Shown here piece by piece: positions 34,699 through 42,837 of a DNA stretch of 43,217 bases. Origin of the DNA: Meridianimarinicoccus aquatilis (GTDB lineage Bacteria; Pseudomonadota; Alphaproteobacteria; Rhodobacterales; Rhodobacteraceae); contig NZ_SMZO01000030.1 of NCBI RefSeq assembly GCF_004358675.1, positions 1-43,217 of the forward strand. Reading direction: 5' to 3'. Within the stretch, counting starts at the first letter, position 1. Every line of letters starts with the position of its first letter. The position numbers were made by a program, and so were the translations under genes. The notes beneath the pieces are model-generated. The model was not told where the DNA came from, made no database searches, and saw nothing but the letters and a program-made list of their open reading frames with translations.

Positions 34699-34727
34699 CA
34701 CAGCGCCAAACCAAACGGGAACCTGCA

Positions 34728-35549
34728 ATGTCCGATCTGATCACTGACCCAAATGGCGGCATGCCGCGCCTTCTGACCATCATGCGCGCTTTGCGCGACC
34801 CGGAAACCGGATGCCCTTGGGATATCGAACAGGATTTTGCCACCATTGCGCCCTATACGATCGAAGAGGCCTATGAGGTGGCGGACGCCATTGCACGGCG
34901 TGACTGGGGCGATCTGCGCGGCGAACTCGGCGATTTGCTGCTGCAAGCGGTGTACCATGCGCAGATGGCCGATGAAGCCGGGCACTTCAACTTCGATGAC
35001 GTGGTGCGCAGTGTGGCCGACAAGATGGTCGCGCGGCATCCCCATGTCTTTGGGAACGAAAGCCGCGACAAGTCGGCCGAGCAGCAGACCGCCGATTGGG
35101 AAACCATCAAGGCCACAGAACGCGCAGCGCGGGCGCGCAAAGGTGTGCTCGAAGACGTGGCCCTGAATCTGCCCGCGCTCATGCGCGCCGAAAAGCTTCA
35201 AAAACGCGCCGCCCGCGTCGGGTTTGACTGGCCGGACGTGTCGCATGTGCTGGACAAGCTGGCCGAAGAAAGCGCCGAACTGGTCGAAGCGCAAGGCAAC
35301 GCAGACCCAGCGGCAATTGCAGATGAGTTTGGTGATCTGCTTTTTGTTGTTGTGAACCTTGGGCGGCATTTGGGGGTCGACCCGGAAACCGCCCTGCGCG
35401 GCACCAATGACAAGTTCACCCGCCGTTTTGCCGCAATCGAATCCCGCTTGGCGGAAACGGGCCGAACACCGCAAGATGCAACGCTCGACGAAATGGACGC
35501 GATCTGGACCGAAGTGAAACAAGCTGAAAAGGCTGCTGCCTCATCATGA
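34728..35549 (+). CDS. mazG: Nucleoside triphosphate pyrophosphohydrolase MazG
   Basis: MazG hydrolyses (d)NTPs to monophosphates and pyrophosphate and helps clear aberrant nucleotides and limit (p)ppGpp. The 273-residue protein has two MazG domains in tandem. The first carries LRDPETGCPWDIEQDFATIA and the metal-binding EEAYEVADAI...GELGDLLLQAVYHAQM pattern (E-x-x-E and E-x-x-D). The second has KLAEESAELVEAQGNADP and DEFGDLLFVVVNLGRHLG. It is divergent from DUF1499 across a 116-bp gap holding an 18-bp palindrome. A single gene, followed 123 bp later by the iron-binding protein gene. Confidence 0.94.
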   Translation: MSDLITDPNGGMPRLLTIMRALRDPETGCPWDIEQDFATIAPYTIEEAYEVADAIARRDWGDLRGELGDLLLQAVYHAQMADEAGHFNFDDVVRSVADKMVARHPHVFGNESRDKSAEQQTADWETIKATERAARARKGVLEDVALNLPALMRAEKLQKRAARVGFDWPDVSHVLDKLAEESAELVEAQGNADPAAIADEFGDLLFVVVNLGRHLGVDPETALRGTNDKFTRRFAAIESRLAETGRTPQDATLDEMDAIWTEVKQAEKAAASS

Positions 35550-35584
35550 CCACGCTAAATTTTGCGTGAAGTGTCGCTGTCGCG

Positions 35585-35613
35585 TTGACCTGAGTGTTTT
35601 AGTCGTGTTTAAG
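35585..35613 (+). promoter_or_regulatory. Sigma70-like promoter of the iron-binding protein gene
   Basis: TTGACC (35585-35590), a 17-bp spacer and TTTAAG (35608-35613) give a plausible housekeeping promoter about 60 bp before the ATG. One arm of a long inverted repeat lies inside the spacer, so the promoter could be occluded by a regulator. Confidence 0.5.
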
Positions 35614-35642
35614 CGCGATCAGATACTCGACTAAAAGAGTCG
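35597..35642. promoter_or_regulatory. Three half-site operator candidate at the fbpA promoter
   Basis: TTTTAGTCG (35597-35605) and CGACTAAAA (35628-35636) are perfect inverted repeats separated by 22 bp. A second AGTCG (35638-35642) makes another inverted pair, CGACT-AAAAG-AGTCG. The half-sites flank the -10 hexamer and the likely transcription start. For a ferric-iron uptake gene an iron-responsive regulator is the natural guess; I cannot match the site to a specific Irr, RirA or Fur consensus. Confidence 0.45.
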
Positions 35643-35672
35643 CGTACACCCAAGATCAATCAGGAGCCTTCG

Positions 35673-36689
35673 ATGCTGCGTCACCTTCACTATTCCCTCA
35701 GCGCTCTTTTGCTGCTCAGCGCCGCGTTGCCTGCGCTGGCCGATGTGAACATCTATTCAGCCCGTCATTATGACAAAGATGACGAACTGTACGACGCGTT
35801 TACCGAAAAAACCGGCATCGCTGTGAACCGGATCGAAGGCGACAGCGACGAATTGATCGCTCGCATGCGCGCCGAGGGTGCGAACAGCCCGGCCGACATC
35901 TTTCTGACCGTGGATGCCGGCCGCATGTGGCGCGCCGACGAAGCAGGTCTGTTGGCACCGATCAATAGCGACGTGCTGAATGCGCGCATCCCTGCCTACC
36001 TGCGTCATCCCGATGGGCACTGGTTTGCCATGTCGCAACGTGCGCGGGTCATCTTTTACGCAAAAGACCGAGTCGAAACGCCCCCCGCCACCTACGAAGC
36101 TCTGGCCGATCCCGCCTATGAAGGTCAGGTTTGCATTCGGTCCTCCTCCAACGTGTACAACCAATCGCTGCTTGCCTCGATCATCGCCGTTGACGGCGAA
36201 GAAGCGGCAGCAGACTGGGCAAAAGGCGTTCGGGCGAATATGGCGCGCGAACCCCAGGGCGGCGACACGGACCAGTTGCGCGGGATCGTGTCTGGCGAAT
36301 GCGATATCGCTGTGGCGAATACCTATTACTTCGTGCGCGGCCTTGCCGAGAATGTTGACGGCCTGTCCGACGACATCGACAACATCGGATGGGTTTGGCC
36401 GAACCAGGGAGATCGTGGGGCGCACACGAACGTGGCCGCCGCAGCCGTCCTGAAAACAGCCCCTAACCCCGAAGAAGCCGTGGCGTTCCTCGAATTTCTG
36501 ACGACCGACTACGCGCAACAGCACTTTGCCAACCAAAACTACGAATATCCGGCCGTGCCCGGCGTGGCGCTTGGTGGCGACGTGGCAAAGCTTGGCCTCT
36601 TTGTGCCGGACAACACCACCGGCGTGGCGACTTATGGTGAAAATGCAGCCGCAGCGCAGCAGATTTTCAACACGGTCGGCTGGCCCTGA
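35673..36689 (+). CDS. fbpA: Fe(3+) ABC transporter periplasmic binding protein
   Basis: A 338-residue periplasmic ferric-ion binding protein (FbpA/FutA/AfuA family, extracellular solute-binding type 1). The signal sequence ends at about LPALA-DVNIYS. Conserved parts are VNIYSARHYDKDDELYDAF at the start of the mature protein, the hinge region SPADIFLTVDAGRMWRADEA, and ANTYYFVRGLAEN, which holds the paired tyrosines that ligate iron. An additional ligand is the His-Tyr in SARHYD. AGGAG lies 7 bp before the ATG and a promoter with repeats lies upstream. A strong terminator follows, so it is monocistronic. The permease gene lies convergently downstream. Confidence 0.92.
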   Translation: MLRHLHYSLSALLLLSAALPALADVNIYSARHYDKDDELYDAFTEKTGIAVNRIEGDSDELIARMRAEGANSPADIFLTVDAGRMWRADEAGLLAPINSDVLNARIPAYLRHPDGHWFAMSQRARVIFYAKDRVETPPATYEALADPAYEGQVCIRSSSNVYNQSLLASIIAVDGEEAAADWAKGVRANMAREPQGGDTDQLRGIVSGECDIAVANTYYFVRGLAENVDGLSDDIDNIGWVWPNQGDRGAHTNVAAAAVLKTAPNPEEAVAFLEFLTTDYAQQHFANQNYEYPAVPGVALGGDVAKLGLFVPDNTTGVATYGENAAAAQQIFNTVGWP

Positions 36690-36719
36690 TCGAACAGTCC
36701 CCAACGGGCAAAGCACCAA

Positions 36720-36751
36720 GGGCCGGACCGTAAAGGTTCGGCCCATTTTTT
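36720..36751 (+). terminator. Rho-independent terminator of fbpA
   Basis: GGGCCGGACC and GGTTCGGCCC pair over 10 bp (one G-U) around a 5-nt loop, followed by A and six T residues, 31 bp after the fbpA stop. This is the clearest intrinsic terminator in the window. Confidence 0.85.
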
Positions 36752-36961
36752 GTGGCCGCGATGACACGCACAATCAAACCGTGACGGCTTTACACCCCGC
36801 AAATCTCCTGACGGATGCGGTCAATACCGGCAAAGCCAGCACGACAAGTCCAAGATGCGCCCCCGCAGGCGAAGCCTGCCACGCCCAACGGGATGAGACA
36901 TGTCACCATGTCGAAGACGGGCGGGAGCCACCCCTGCCCAAATTCCAACGACGCCCCGCGC

Positions 36962-38635
36962 TTAGCCCGCGCGGATCGCAGTGCCTTGCGCAGCGGCAAA
37001 TCCGGCGCTGCGGGTTTCACGATCCAGCGTTCTGCACAGCAAAGCGACAGGGATCAGACCGATGGCAACCAAGACCAGCGATGGCACCGCCGCCTCGCGC
37101 AGGCGTTCATCTGATGCCAACCGGTGAGCCTGCACCGCCAGCGTCTGAAAGTTGAAAGGGTGCAAAATCAACGTCGCGGGCAGCTCTTTCATCACATCCA
37201 CAAACACGATCAGCAACGCCGTCAGAACACTGGCCCGTGCCGCAGGCAGGTGAATTCGCCCCAACAGCATCGGCCCCGACCGCCCAAGGGACCTCGCCAC
37301 CGCATCGTGATGCAGCGGCACAGTCGCCATGCCGCTGTCATAGGCGTTCAACGCTGCCGCCATGAACCGCGCCATATAAGCAAAGACCATCAACCAGATT
37401 GACCCGGTGATCAGCAAGCCCGTGTCGACCCCGAACCGCGCCTCCATCATCGCATCCAGCGCATTGTCGAACCGCGCAAAGGGCACCATCAGACCCACCG
37501 CGATCACGCCGCCCGGCACCGCATACCCAAGCCCAGCGCCAATAACCAAGCCCCGCGACAGCTTCCCAGGCCTGACACGGGCCCGAAACGAAATCATCAC
37601 CGCCCCCAACACCGTCAGAACCGATGCGATCCCCGCAACCGTCAAAGAGTTGCTCAAGAGCGCCTGATAGCGCGGATGCAGGATATTCTGCCCGCTATCC
37701 ATTGCCATGACGCCCAGCATCACCAGTGGCCCCACGAACCCGATCAGGACCGGGAATGCACAAAAGGCCGTGGCGGCCCATCCCGCCGCGCCGGTCAACT
37801 GCGTCTTGCCCATGGCATCGAATCTCGGCCCGTTCCCGGCGGTACGCGCGCGCCCCCGACTTGCCCGTTCCAATCCCGCCACCAACAGAGCGAACATCAA
37901 AAGGCACAGCGCAAGTTGCGCCGCCGCCCCCCGGTCCCCCACGGAAAACCATGCCTGATAAATGCCGGTCGAAAACGTCTGCACGTTGAAATGCGCAACA
38001 GTGCCGTAATCGGCGATCGTCTCCATAACCGCCAAAAGCGTGCCGCCCGCAATCGCCGGGCGCGCCATTGGCAAAGCCACACGGCGAAAGGCCCCCATGG
38101 GCGTCTCTCCCAGCGTTCGCGCCACCAGATACGCATTGGCCGATTGCTGCCGAAACGACGCGCGTGCCAGCAAATAAACGTATGGGTAAAGCACGATGGT
38201 CAGCATCACCGCCGCCCCGCCAAGGCTGCGCACTTCGGGAAACCAATAGTCGCGCGGTCCCCAGCCCGTGACGGCCCGCAAGGCTGTCTGTACCGGGCCG
38301 GGATGATCCAGCATCGCGGTATAGGCATAGGCCAGAACATAGGCGGGAAAGGCCAGCGGCAGCGCCAGCGCGATCTCAAGCCAGCGCGCGCCGGGAAACC
38401 GGTAGACTGTCACCAGCCATGCGGCCCCACTGCCAATCACCGCTGTGCCGACTGCGACCAGCGCCACAAGTGTCAACGTCGTGCGGACATATCCGGGCAG
38501 GACCGTGGACAGCACATTGCGCCATGTTCCCAAATCACTGCCAAAAGCCGCCAGCGCGGCGGCAAAGATGGGCAAGGTACAAATCGCCAAAACTGGCCAA
38601 GCCAGCCACAGCAGCAGTCTTTCGGCACGGGACAT
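36962..38635 (-). CDS. fbpB: Ferric iron ABC transporter permease (FbpB type, two fused modules)
   Basis: A 557-residue inner-membrane permease with about twelve membrane helices, made of two homologous halves, each with its own ABC coupling loop. In the first half the loop region is VARTLGETPMGAFRRVALPM; in the second it is VARSLGRSGPMLLGRIHLP. This two-module form is typical of ferric iron (FbpB/SfuB/HitB) permeases. I start at ATG 38635 (MSRAERLLLWLAW), with GGAG upstream. A much longer frame reaching 39331 runs antisense through the nucleoside hydrolase and is not real. It faces fbpA convergently, with 272 bp between the stops. The ATPase subunit is not in the window. Confidence 0.92.
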   Translation of the reverse strand: MSRAERLLLWLAWPVLAICTLPIFAAALAAFGSDLGTWRNVLSTVLPGYVRTTLTLVALVAVGTAVIGSGAAWLVTVYRFPGARWLEIALALPLAFPAYVLAYAYTAMLDHPGPVQTALRAVTGWGPRDYWFPEVRSLGGAAVMLTIVLYPYVYLLARASFRQQSANAYLVARTLGETPMGAFRRVALPMARPAIAGGTLLAVMETIADYGTVAHFNVQTFSTGIYQAWFSVGDRGAAAQLALCLLMFALLVAGLERASRGRARTAGNGPRFDAMGKTQLTGAAGWAATAFCAFPVLIGFVGPLVMLGVMAMDSGQNILHPRYQALLSNSLTVAGIASVLTVLGAVMISFRARVRPGKLSRGLVIGAGLGYAVPGGVIAVGLMVPFARFDNALDAMMEARFGVDTGLLITGSIWLMVFAYMARFMAAALNAYDSGMATVPLHHDAVARSLGRSGPMLLGRIHLPAARASVLTALLIVFVDVMKELPATLILHPFNFQTLAVQAHRLASDERLREAAVPSLVLVAIGLIPVALLCRTLDRETRSAGFAAAQGTAIRAG

Positions 38636-38656
38636 CGGCGCTCCGATCCGGGGTAT

Positions 38657-38679
38657 ACGCGCGGTAAGCGCGTGTTTTT
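38657..38679 (+). other. Hairpin with T-tract between fbpB and the nucleoside hydrolase gene
   Basis: ACGCGC-GGTAA-GCGCGT is a perfect 6-bp stem followed by GTTTTT on the plus strand. It lies just upstream of fbpB and ~135 bp before the nucleoside hydrolase, where no plus-strand gene ends. It could be an attenuator or simply a fold in the leader. Confidence 0.3.
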
Positions 38680-38813
38680 CGAGGGCTTGTTTACTGTTTC
38701 GCTCGGAAATAGGGCGGCTCCCGCTGCCTCGCAACCGCTTTCTGCGCGCAGCCCTTTCCAATGGCGCGGCTCCATGCATAAATCCTGCACCGCCAGCAGA
38801 CCGAGGGATCCCC

Positions 38814-39761
38814 ATGACCAACGCAGCCCGCAAGATCATTATCGACACAGATCCCGGCCAAGACGACGCCGTGGCGATCCTGCTGGCATTGGCCAGCCCA
38901 GATGACATCGACGTGCTCGGCATCACTGCCGTCGCAGGCAATGTGCCACTGGCACTGACTGCAAAGAACGCGCGCATCGTCTGCGAACTGGCCGGTAAAC
39001 GTAACGTGCCAGTTTTCGCAGGGGCCGACCGCCCCCTAATACGCACCCTGCGCACGGCGGAACATGTGCATGGCGACAGCGGGCTCAACGGCCCTGCCCT
39101 GCCCGATCCGACAATGCCGTTGCAAGACATGCATGCGGTTGATTTCATCATCCATACCCTGCGCCGCGAAGCGCCCGGCACCGTGACCTTGTGCCCGCTC
39201 GGCCCGCTGACAAATATCGCACTGGCGTTGGAAAAGGCCCCGGACATCGCCGCGCGTATCGCCCATATCGTTCTGATGGGCGGCGCATATTTCGAAGTGG
39301 GCAACATCACTCCCGCAGCCGAATTCAACATCTACGTTGATCCGGAAGCAGCCCGCACCGTGTTTGCCTGCGGCGCGCCCATCACCGTGATGCCGCTGGA
39401 TGTCACCCACAAGGCGCTGACGACGCGGACGCGCGTAGATGCATTTCGCGACATGGGCACACCGGTAGGTCGCGCCGTGGCGGAATGGACCGACTTTTTC
39501 GAACGGTTCGACAAGCAGAAATATGCAAGTCCCGGCGCGCCGCTGCACGATCCCTGCGTGATTGCGTGGCTGATCAAGCCCGAGCTGTTCAAAGGCCGTC
39601 ACATCAATGTCGAAATTGAATGCGAGTCGGACCTGACGCGCGGCATGACAGTCGCGGATTGGTGGGGTGTCACCGACCGCACCCCTAACGCCACTTTCAT
39701 GGGCGATGTGGATGCGGACGGCTTCTTTGCGTTGCTTACGGAACGGATCGCCCGGCTTTAG
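38814..39761 (+). CDS. Inosine/uridine-preferring nucleoside hydrolase family protein
   Basis: A 315-residue nucleoside hydrolase that cleaves the N-glycosidic bond of ribonucleosides to release base and ribose in salvage. The calcium-binding signature IIIDTDPGQDDAVAILLAL is at the N-terminus. VAGNVPLALTAKNA, the Asn/Glu-rich AEFNIYVDPEAA and the C-terminal catalytic-site stretch PLHDPCVIAWLI (His-Asp) complete the active site. The His of PLHDP fits the group acting on purines and pyrimidines, but substrate preference is not certain. The ATG at 38814 follows GAGGGATCCCC. It ends 1 bp before the stop of the convergent VPLPA-CTERM gene. Confidence 0.92.
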   Translation: MTNAARKIIIDTDPGQDDAVAILLALASPDDIDVLGITAVAGNVPLALTAKNARIVCELAGKRNVPVFAGADRPLIRTLRTAEHVHGDSGLNGPALPDPTMPLQDMHAVDFIIHTLRREAPGTVTLCPLGPLTNIALALEKAPDIAARIAHIVLMGGAYFEVGNITPAAEFNIYVDPEAARTVFACGAPITVMPLDVTHKALTTRTRVDAFRDMGTPVGRAVAEWTDFFERFDKQKYASPGAPLHDPCVIAWLIKPELFKGRHINVEIECESDLTRGMTVADWWGVTDRTPNATFMGDVDADGFFALLTERIARL

Positions 39762-39762
39762 C

Positions 39763-40557
39763 CTAGCCCCGGCGGTCAGCCGTGCGGCGGCGCAAACGGG
39801 TCAGTCCCAAAGCGCCCAAGCCAGCCGCCAACAGCGGCAGGGCCGCTGGAACGGGTACGCTGGTCACAAATGCCGTCCCAAAGCTCTCGCTGTAGAATTC
39901 GATGTAACGCCCCTCGCCATCGGCAATCGTGGTGGTGAACACACCGCCCAACAGGCTCTGGCTATCAGATTGCATTGTCTCTCCGGCAACACAGGGCATC
40001 AGTGCAGGAAGAAACGACTCCGCGCAGCTTTCTGAAAGCAGAAAGTCGTCCAACAGCACGTCAAACGCATCATTTTCGACGTAAACGCCCACTTCGGAAT
40101 AGGTGTATGCCCCGGCATAAGACGCGCCGACCAAATCAGCCCCAACATAATCCGCAAAACTGTCGGCAAGCATGCTGTATGTCAAAGTAAACGTCAGATC
40201 GGCTCCGGTATCGTTGAAAATATCGACAGTAAGAAACGAATCCGACGTGGCATAGGCTTCGCCATAAGGCGCTGAGGCAGAGCCAGACACTTCCGAAAAG
40301 CCCGAGCCCGTTAATCCAACCATATCAATGATAACGCCTGCATCTGCAAACGCCGTTGCCACCCCGAACGCGTCAAACAATGGCCCCACGCTGTCATCGA
40401 AAATATCGACCAACGGAAGGGCGGCACCGCTCAGCGTTGCAGATGCGGTCAGCGAGGACGACGCGCTGAAACTCGCCGCCGATGCGGCGGAACTTAACAG
40501 CGGCAGCCCAAGCAAAAGGCCGGTCGTCGCTCCAATGGTCACCAGTACTTTATGCAT
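39763..40557 (-). CDS. VPLPA-CTERM sorting domain protein
   Basis: A 264-residue secreted protein. The signal sequence (VLVTIGATTGLLLGLPLLSS) ends near ASA. The mature part is rich in Ser, Ala, Asp and Phe, very poor in Lys, and strongly acidic, with a cysteine pair (ESCAESF and MPCVAG). The C-terminus has the sorting signal VPVPAALPLLAAGLGALGL followed by a basic tail RLRRR, the VPLPA-CTERM type processed by an exosortase-like enzyme and found in Rhodobacteraceae. It is expected to be exported, cut before the hydrophobic anchor and placed on the cell surface or in exopolysaccharide. No exosortase gene is in the window. AGGGA precedes the ATG. Confidence 0.85.
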   Translation of the reverse strand: MHKVLVTIGATTGLLLGLPLLSSAASAASFSASSSLTASATLSGAALPLVDIFDDSVGPLFDAFGVATAFADAGVIIDMVGLTGSGFSEVSGSASAPYGEAYATSDSFLTVDIFNDTGADLTFTLTYSMLADSFADYVGADLVGASYAGAYTYSEVGVYVENDAFDVLLDDFLLSESCAESFLPALMPCVAGETMQSDSQSLLGGVFTTTIADGEGRYIEFYSESFGTAFVTSVPVPAALPLLAAGLGALGLTRLRRRTADRRG

Positions 40558-40842
40558 AGCCCGTCCCTTGATTCACGATCACGCACAACCTTTAGCATGC
40601 TTTTTCAGTTAATCTCTCTCTGAATTACCTGCCAAAGCCGCGGCACCATAAAGCGACGCGGCGGCGATGAACTCCGCCAAGTTCAACCACGAACAGCGCC
40701 CCTTGCCTCACTGGCCCGTCTCGGCCGACAATTGCCGACTTCAGGGGAAAGTTGTGAACGGCTACGCGTTGCGCTTCGCCTGCAGCATGATACTACATAC
40801 GCAAGAGCGCGCAGAAGCCCGCCAGAGCAGTAAGGAAGACCC

Positions 40843-41622
40843 GTGAATTCTCACACCCCGACAGACAGCCGTGACGCGGCCGTCGACACCGCTCCCGCGC
40901 CATTTAATCTGCGCAGCCGGTTCATTACCGCCGTGGTTGTGAAACTTTCCGGCCCGGTTGGAGAGCCGTTTTATTCGGCTTTAGACCTGATGATCCGACA
41001 GGCGCCGCATTTCTTCGTGGGTGCGCCTCTGGTGATTGATGTCGAACTTGCAAGCTCCCTTCAGGACAAGGCCGATTTCCTGCGTTTGGCACGCGAAATG
41101 CGCAATCGCCGCCTGTTTGCCATCGGCATCCAGAACGGCACCGAAGAACAATCCGTCGCCGCGTCCCATGCTGGGCTCTTGGCGTTGCAAGGTGGCCGCG
41201 ACACCGCGCTTGAAGCGAAACGCCCCAAAGATCGCACAGCGCAGGCCCCCGACAGCACCAAAGTGCCTGATCCCCCCCAAGACCCAGCCAAAGTCGAAAC
41301 CCTGATTGTCACAGACCCTGTGCGGTCCGGCCAACGGGTATTCGCTGGCAATGGCGACCTGATCGTCGTGAACTCGGTCAGTGCCGGTGCTGAACTGGTG
41401 GCGCACGGCAATATCCACGTCTATGGCGCCATGCGCGGACGCGCCTTGGCAGGGGTCAACGGCGACACGGCAGCCCGCATCTTTTGCCAAAGCCTAGAGG
41501 CCGAGTTGATCGCAATTTCAGGCCTTTACAAAACATCTGACGACTTTGACCCGTCGGTTTTGAAACAGCGCACGCAGGCGTATCTGCAAGACGACACCCT
41601 GTGCCTCGATATTCTCAAATAG
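40843..41622 (+). CDS. minC: Septum site-determining protein MinC
   Basis: MinC blocks FtsZ polymerisation away from midcell. The 259-residue protein has the N-terminal FtsZ-binding domain (residues ~15-105), a proline-rich linker (~125-150), and the C-terminal beta-helix that binds MinD (VRSGQRVFAGNGDLIVVNSV, VAHGNIHVYGAMRGRALAGV). The start is a GTG at 40843 preceded by AAGGAAG. It is the first gene of minC-minD-minE. The 285-bp gap upstream, shared with the divergent VPLPA-CTERM gene, must hold the promoter; TTGCGC-N16-TACTAC near 40768-40795 is a weak candidate. Confidence 0.95.
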   Translation: MNSHTPTDSRDAAVDTAPAPFNLRSRFITAVVVKLSGPVGEPFYSALDLMIRQAPHFFVGAPLVIDVELASSLQDKADFLRLAREMRNRRLFAIGIQNGTEEQSVAASHAGLLALQGGRDTALEAKRPKDRTAQAPDSTKVPDPPQDPAKVETLIVTDPVRSGQRVFAGNGDLIVVNSVSAGAELVAHGNIHVYGAMRGRALAGVNGDTAARIFCQSLEAELIAISGLYKTSDDFDPSVLKQRTQAYLQDDTLCLDILK

Positions 41623-41643
41623 CCATCAAGACAGGATAGATCC

Positions 41644-42459
41644 GTGAGCAAGATTATTGTTGTTACCTCCGGCAAAGGCGGCGTCGGAAAAACCACATCG
41701 ACCGCCGCCATCGGTGCCGGGCTCGCCATGCGCGGCAAAAGCACATGCGTCATCGATTTCGACGTGGGCTTGCGCAATCTCGATATGATCATGGGGTGCG
41801 AACGCCGCGTTGTGTTTGACTTCATCAACGTCATCCAAGGCGAAGCACGGCTCAATCAGGCCCTGATCAAGGATCGTCGCCTTGAAAATCTGTCGATTCT
41901 GCCCGCCTCGCAAACACGCGACAAGGATGCCCTGACCAAAGAGGGCGTTGAAAAGGTACTGAACGAATTGCGCGAGCAGTTCGACTACATCGTTTGCGAC
42001 AGCCCGGCCGGGATCGAACGCGGCGCGCAACTGGCGATGCATTTCGCGGACGAAGCGATCGTCGTGACCAACCCCGAAGTTTCTTCGGTGCGCGACAGCG
42101 ACCGGGTTCTGGGTCTTCTCAGCAGCAAAACCCACCGTGCCGAAACAGGCCAGGACCCGATCAAACCGCACCTGCTTCTGACCCGCTACGACACGGCCCG
42201 CGTTGCCAAGGGCGAGATGATGCCGCTGGAAGACGTGCTTGAAATCCTTGCGATCCCGCTGCTTGGCATCGTTCCCGAAAGCCCTGCGGTTCTGCGCGCA
42301 TCCAACGTCGGTACGCCCGTTGTTCTGGAAGGCAAATCCCCCGCCGCCAGTGCGTATGAAGACGCCGTCTCGCGGCTCATGGGCGAGCAGATCGAAATGC
42401 GCGTTCAACGGCCCGAACGGCCCGGATTGCTGTCGCGCCTCATGCGCCGGGAGGCCTGA
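41644..42459 (+). CDS. minD: Septum site-determining ATPase MinD
   Basis: MinD is the membrane-binding ATPase that recruits MinC and oscillates or forms gradients with MinE. The 271-residue protein has the deviant Walker A motif SGKGGVGKTT, switch I/II stretches (VIDFDVGLRNLDMIMG; YIVCDSPAGIERGAQLA), and a C-terminal amphipathic membrane-targeting helix (LSRLMRREA with hydrophobic and basic faces). It starts with a GTG 21 bp after minC and ends 3 bp before minE. Confidence 0.97.
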   Translation: MSKIIVVTSGKGGVGKTTSTAAIGAGLAMRGKSTCVIDFDVGLRNLDMIMGCERRVVFDFINVIQGEARLNQALIKDRRLENLSILPASQTRDKDALTKEGVEKVLNELREQFDYIVCDSPAGIERGAQLAMHFADEAIVVTNPEVSSVRDSDRVLGLLSSKTHRAETGQDPIKPHLLLTRYDTARVAKGEMMPLEDVLEILAIPLLGIVPESPAVLRASNVGTPVVLEGKSPAASAYEDAVSRLMGEQIEMRVQRPERPGLLSRLMRREA

Positions 42460-42462
42460 TCA

Positions 42463-42741
42463 ATGCTCGGATTTTTCCGCCGCACGCCGCGCCCCGACAC
42501 ATCCGCCGGCGCCGCGCGGGATCGCTTGCAGATCCTGCTGGCCCATGAACGTTCCGGGCGCACCAGCCCCGAAGTGCTGCCGTTGATTCAGCGCGACATC
42601 CTTGAGGTGATCAAAAAACACATGCGCATCAGCGACGACAGCGTTGATATCACGGTTGAACCGGGCGACGATTTTTCGACGCTCGAAATCAATATCGAAC
42701 TGCCCGGCACCTCTGGCGCCCGCCGCGGCATCCCTAACTGA
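42463..42741 (+). CDS. minE: Cell division topological specificity factor MinE
   Basis: MinE stimulates MinD ATPase activity and confines MinCD away from midcell. The 92-residue protein has the N-terminal membrane-binding and anti-MinCD segment (MLGFFRRTPRP, then ARDRLQILLAHERS). The dimeric beta-domain follows (LPLIQRDILEVIKKHM and FSTLEINIELP). It begins 3 bp after minD, so the trio is translationally coupled. A GC-rich hairpin (42753-42778) follows but lacks a T-tract. Confidence 0.96.
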   Translation: MLGFFRRTPRPDTSAGAARDRLQILLAHERSGRTSPEVLPLIQRDILEVIKKHMRISDDSVDITVEPGDDFSTLEINIELPGTSGARRGIPN

Positions 42742-42752
42742 CCATCGCAAAT

Positions 42753-42778
42753 CCCGGCTCCGGCGCGATGCAGCCGGG
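42753..42778 (+). terminator. Weak hairpin after the min operon
   Basis: CCCGGCT and AGCCGGG form a 7-bp stem with a 12-nt loop, 12 bp after minE. Downstream is C-rich with only CTTT, so intrinsic termination would be inefficient; selO may be partly read through from minE. Confidence 0.35.
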
Positions 42779-42837
42779 GCCGCCCCCCTTTCGCCGCGCC
42801 TCGCCGCGCCCTATCTTCAGGGAAACGAAAGGCGCCC

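Noticed and set aside
38445-38813. N-terminal extension of the nucleoside hydrolase frame (open from 38445)
   Set aside because: It overlaps fbpB and precedes the family start; ATG 38814 directly leads into IIIDTDPGQDD.
38636-39331. N-terminal extension of the fbpB frame (open from 39331)
   Set aside because: It is antisense to the nucleoside hydrolase; permease homology starts at MSRAERLL (38635), which has a ribosome site.
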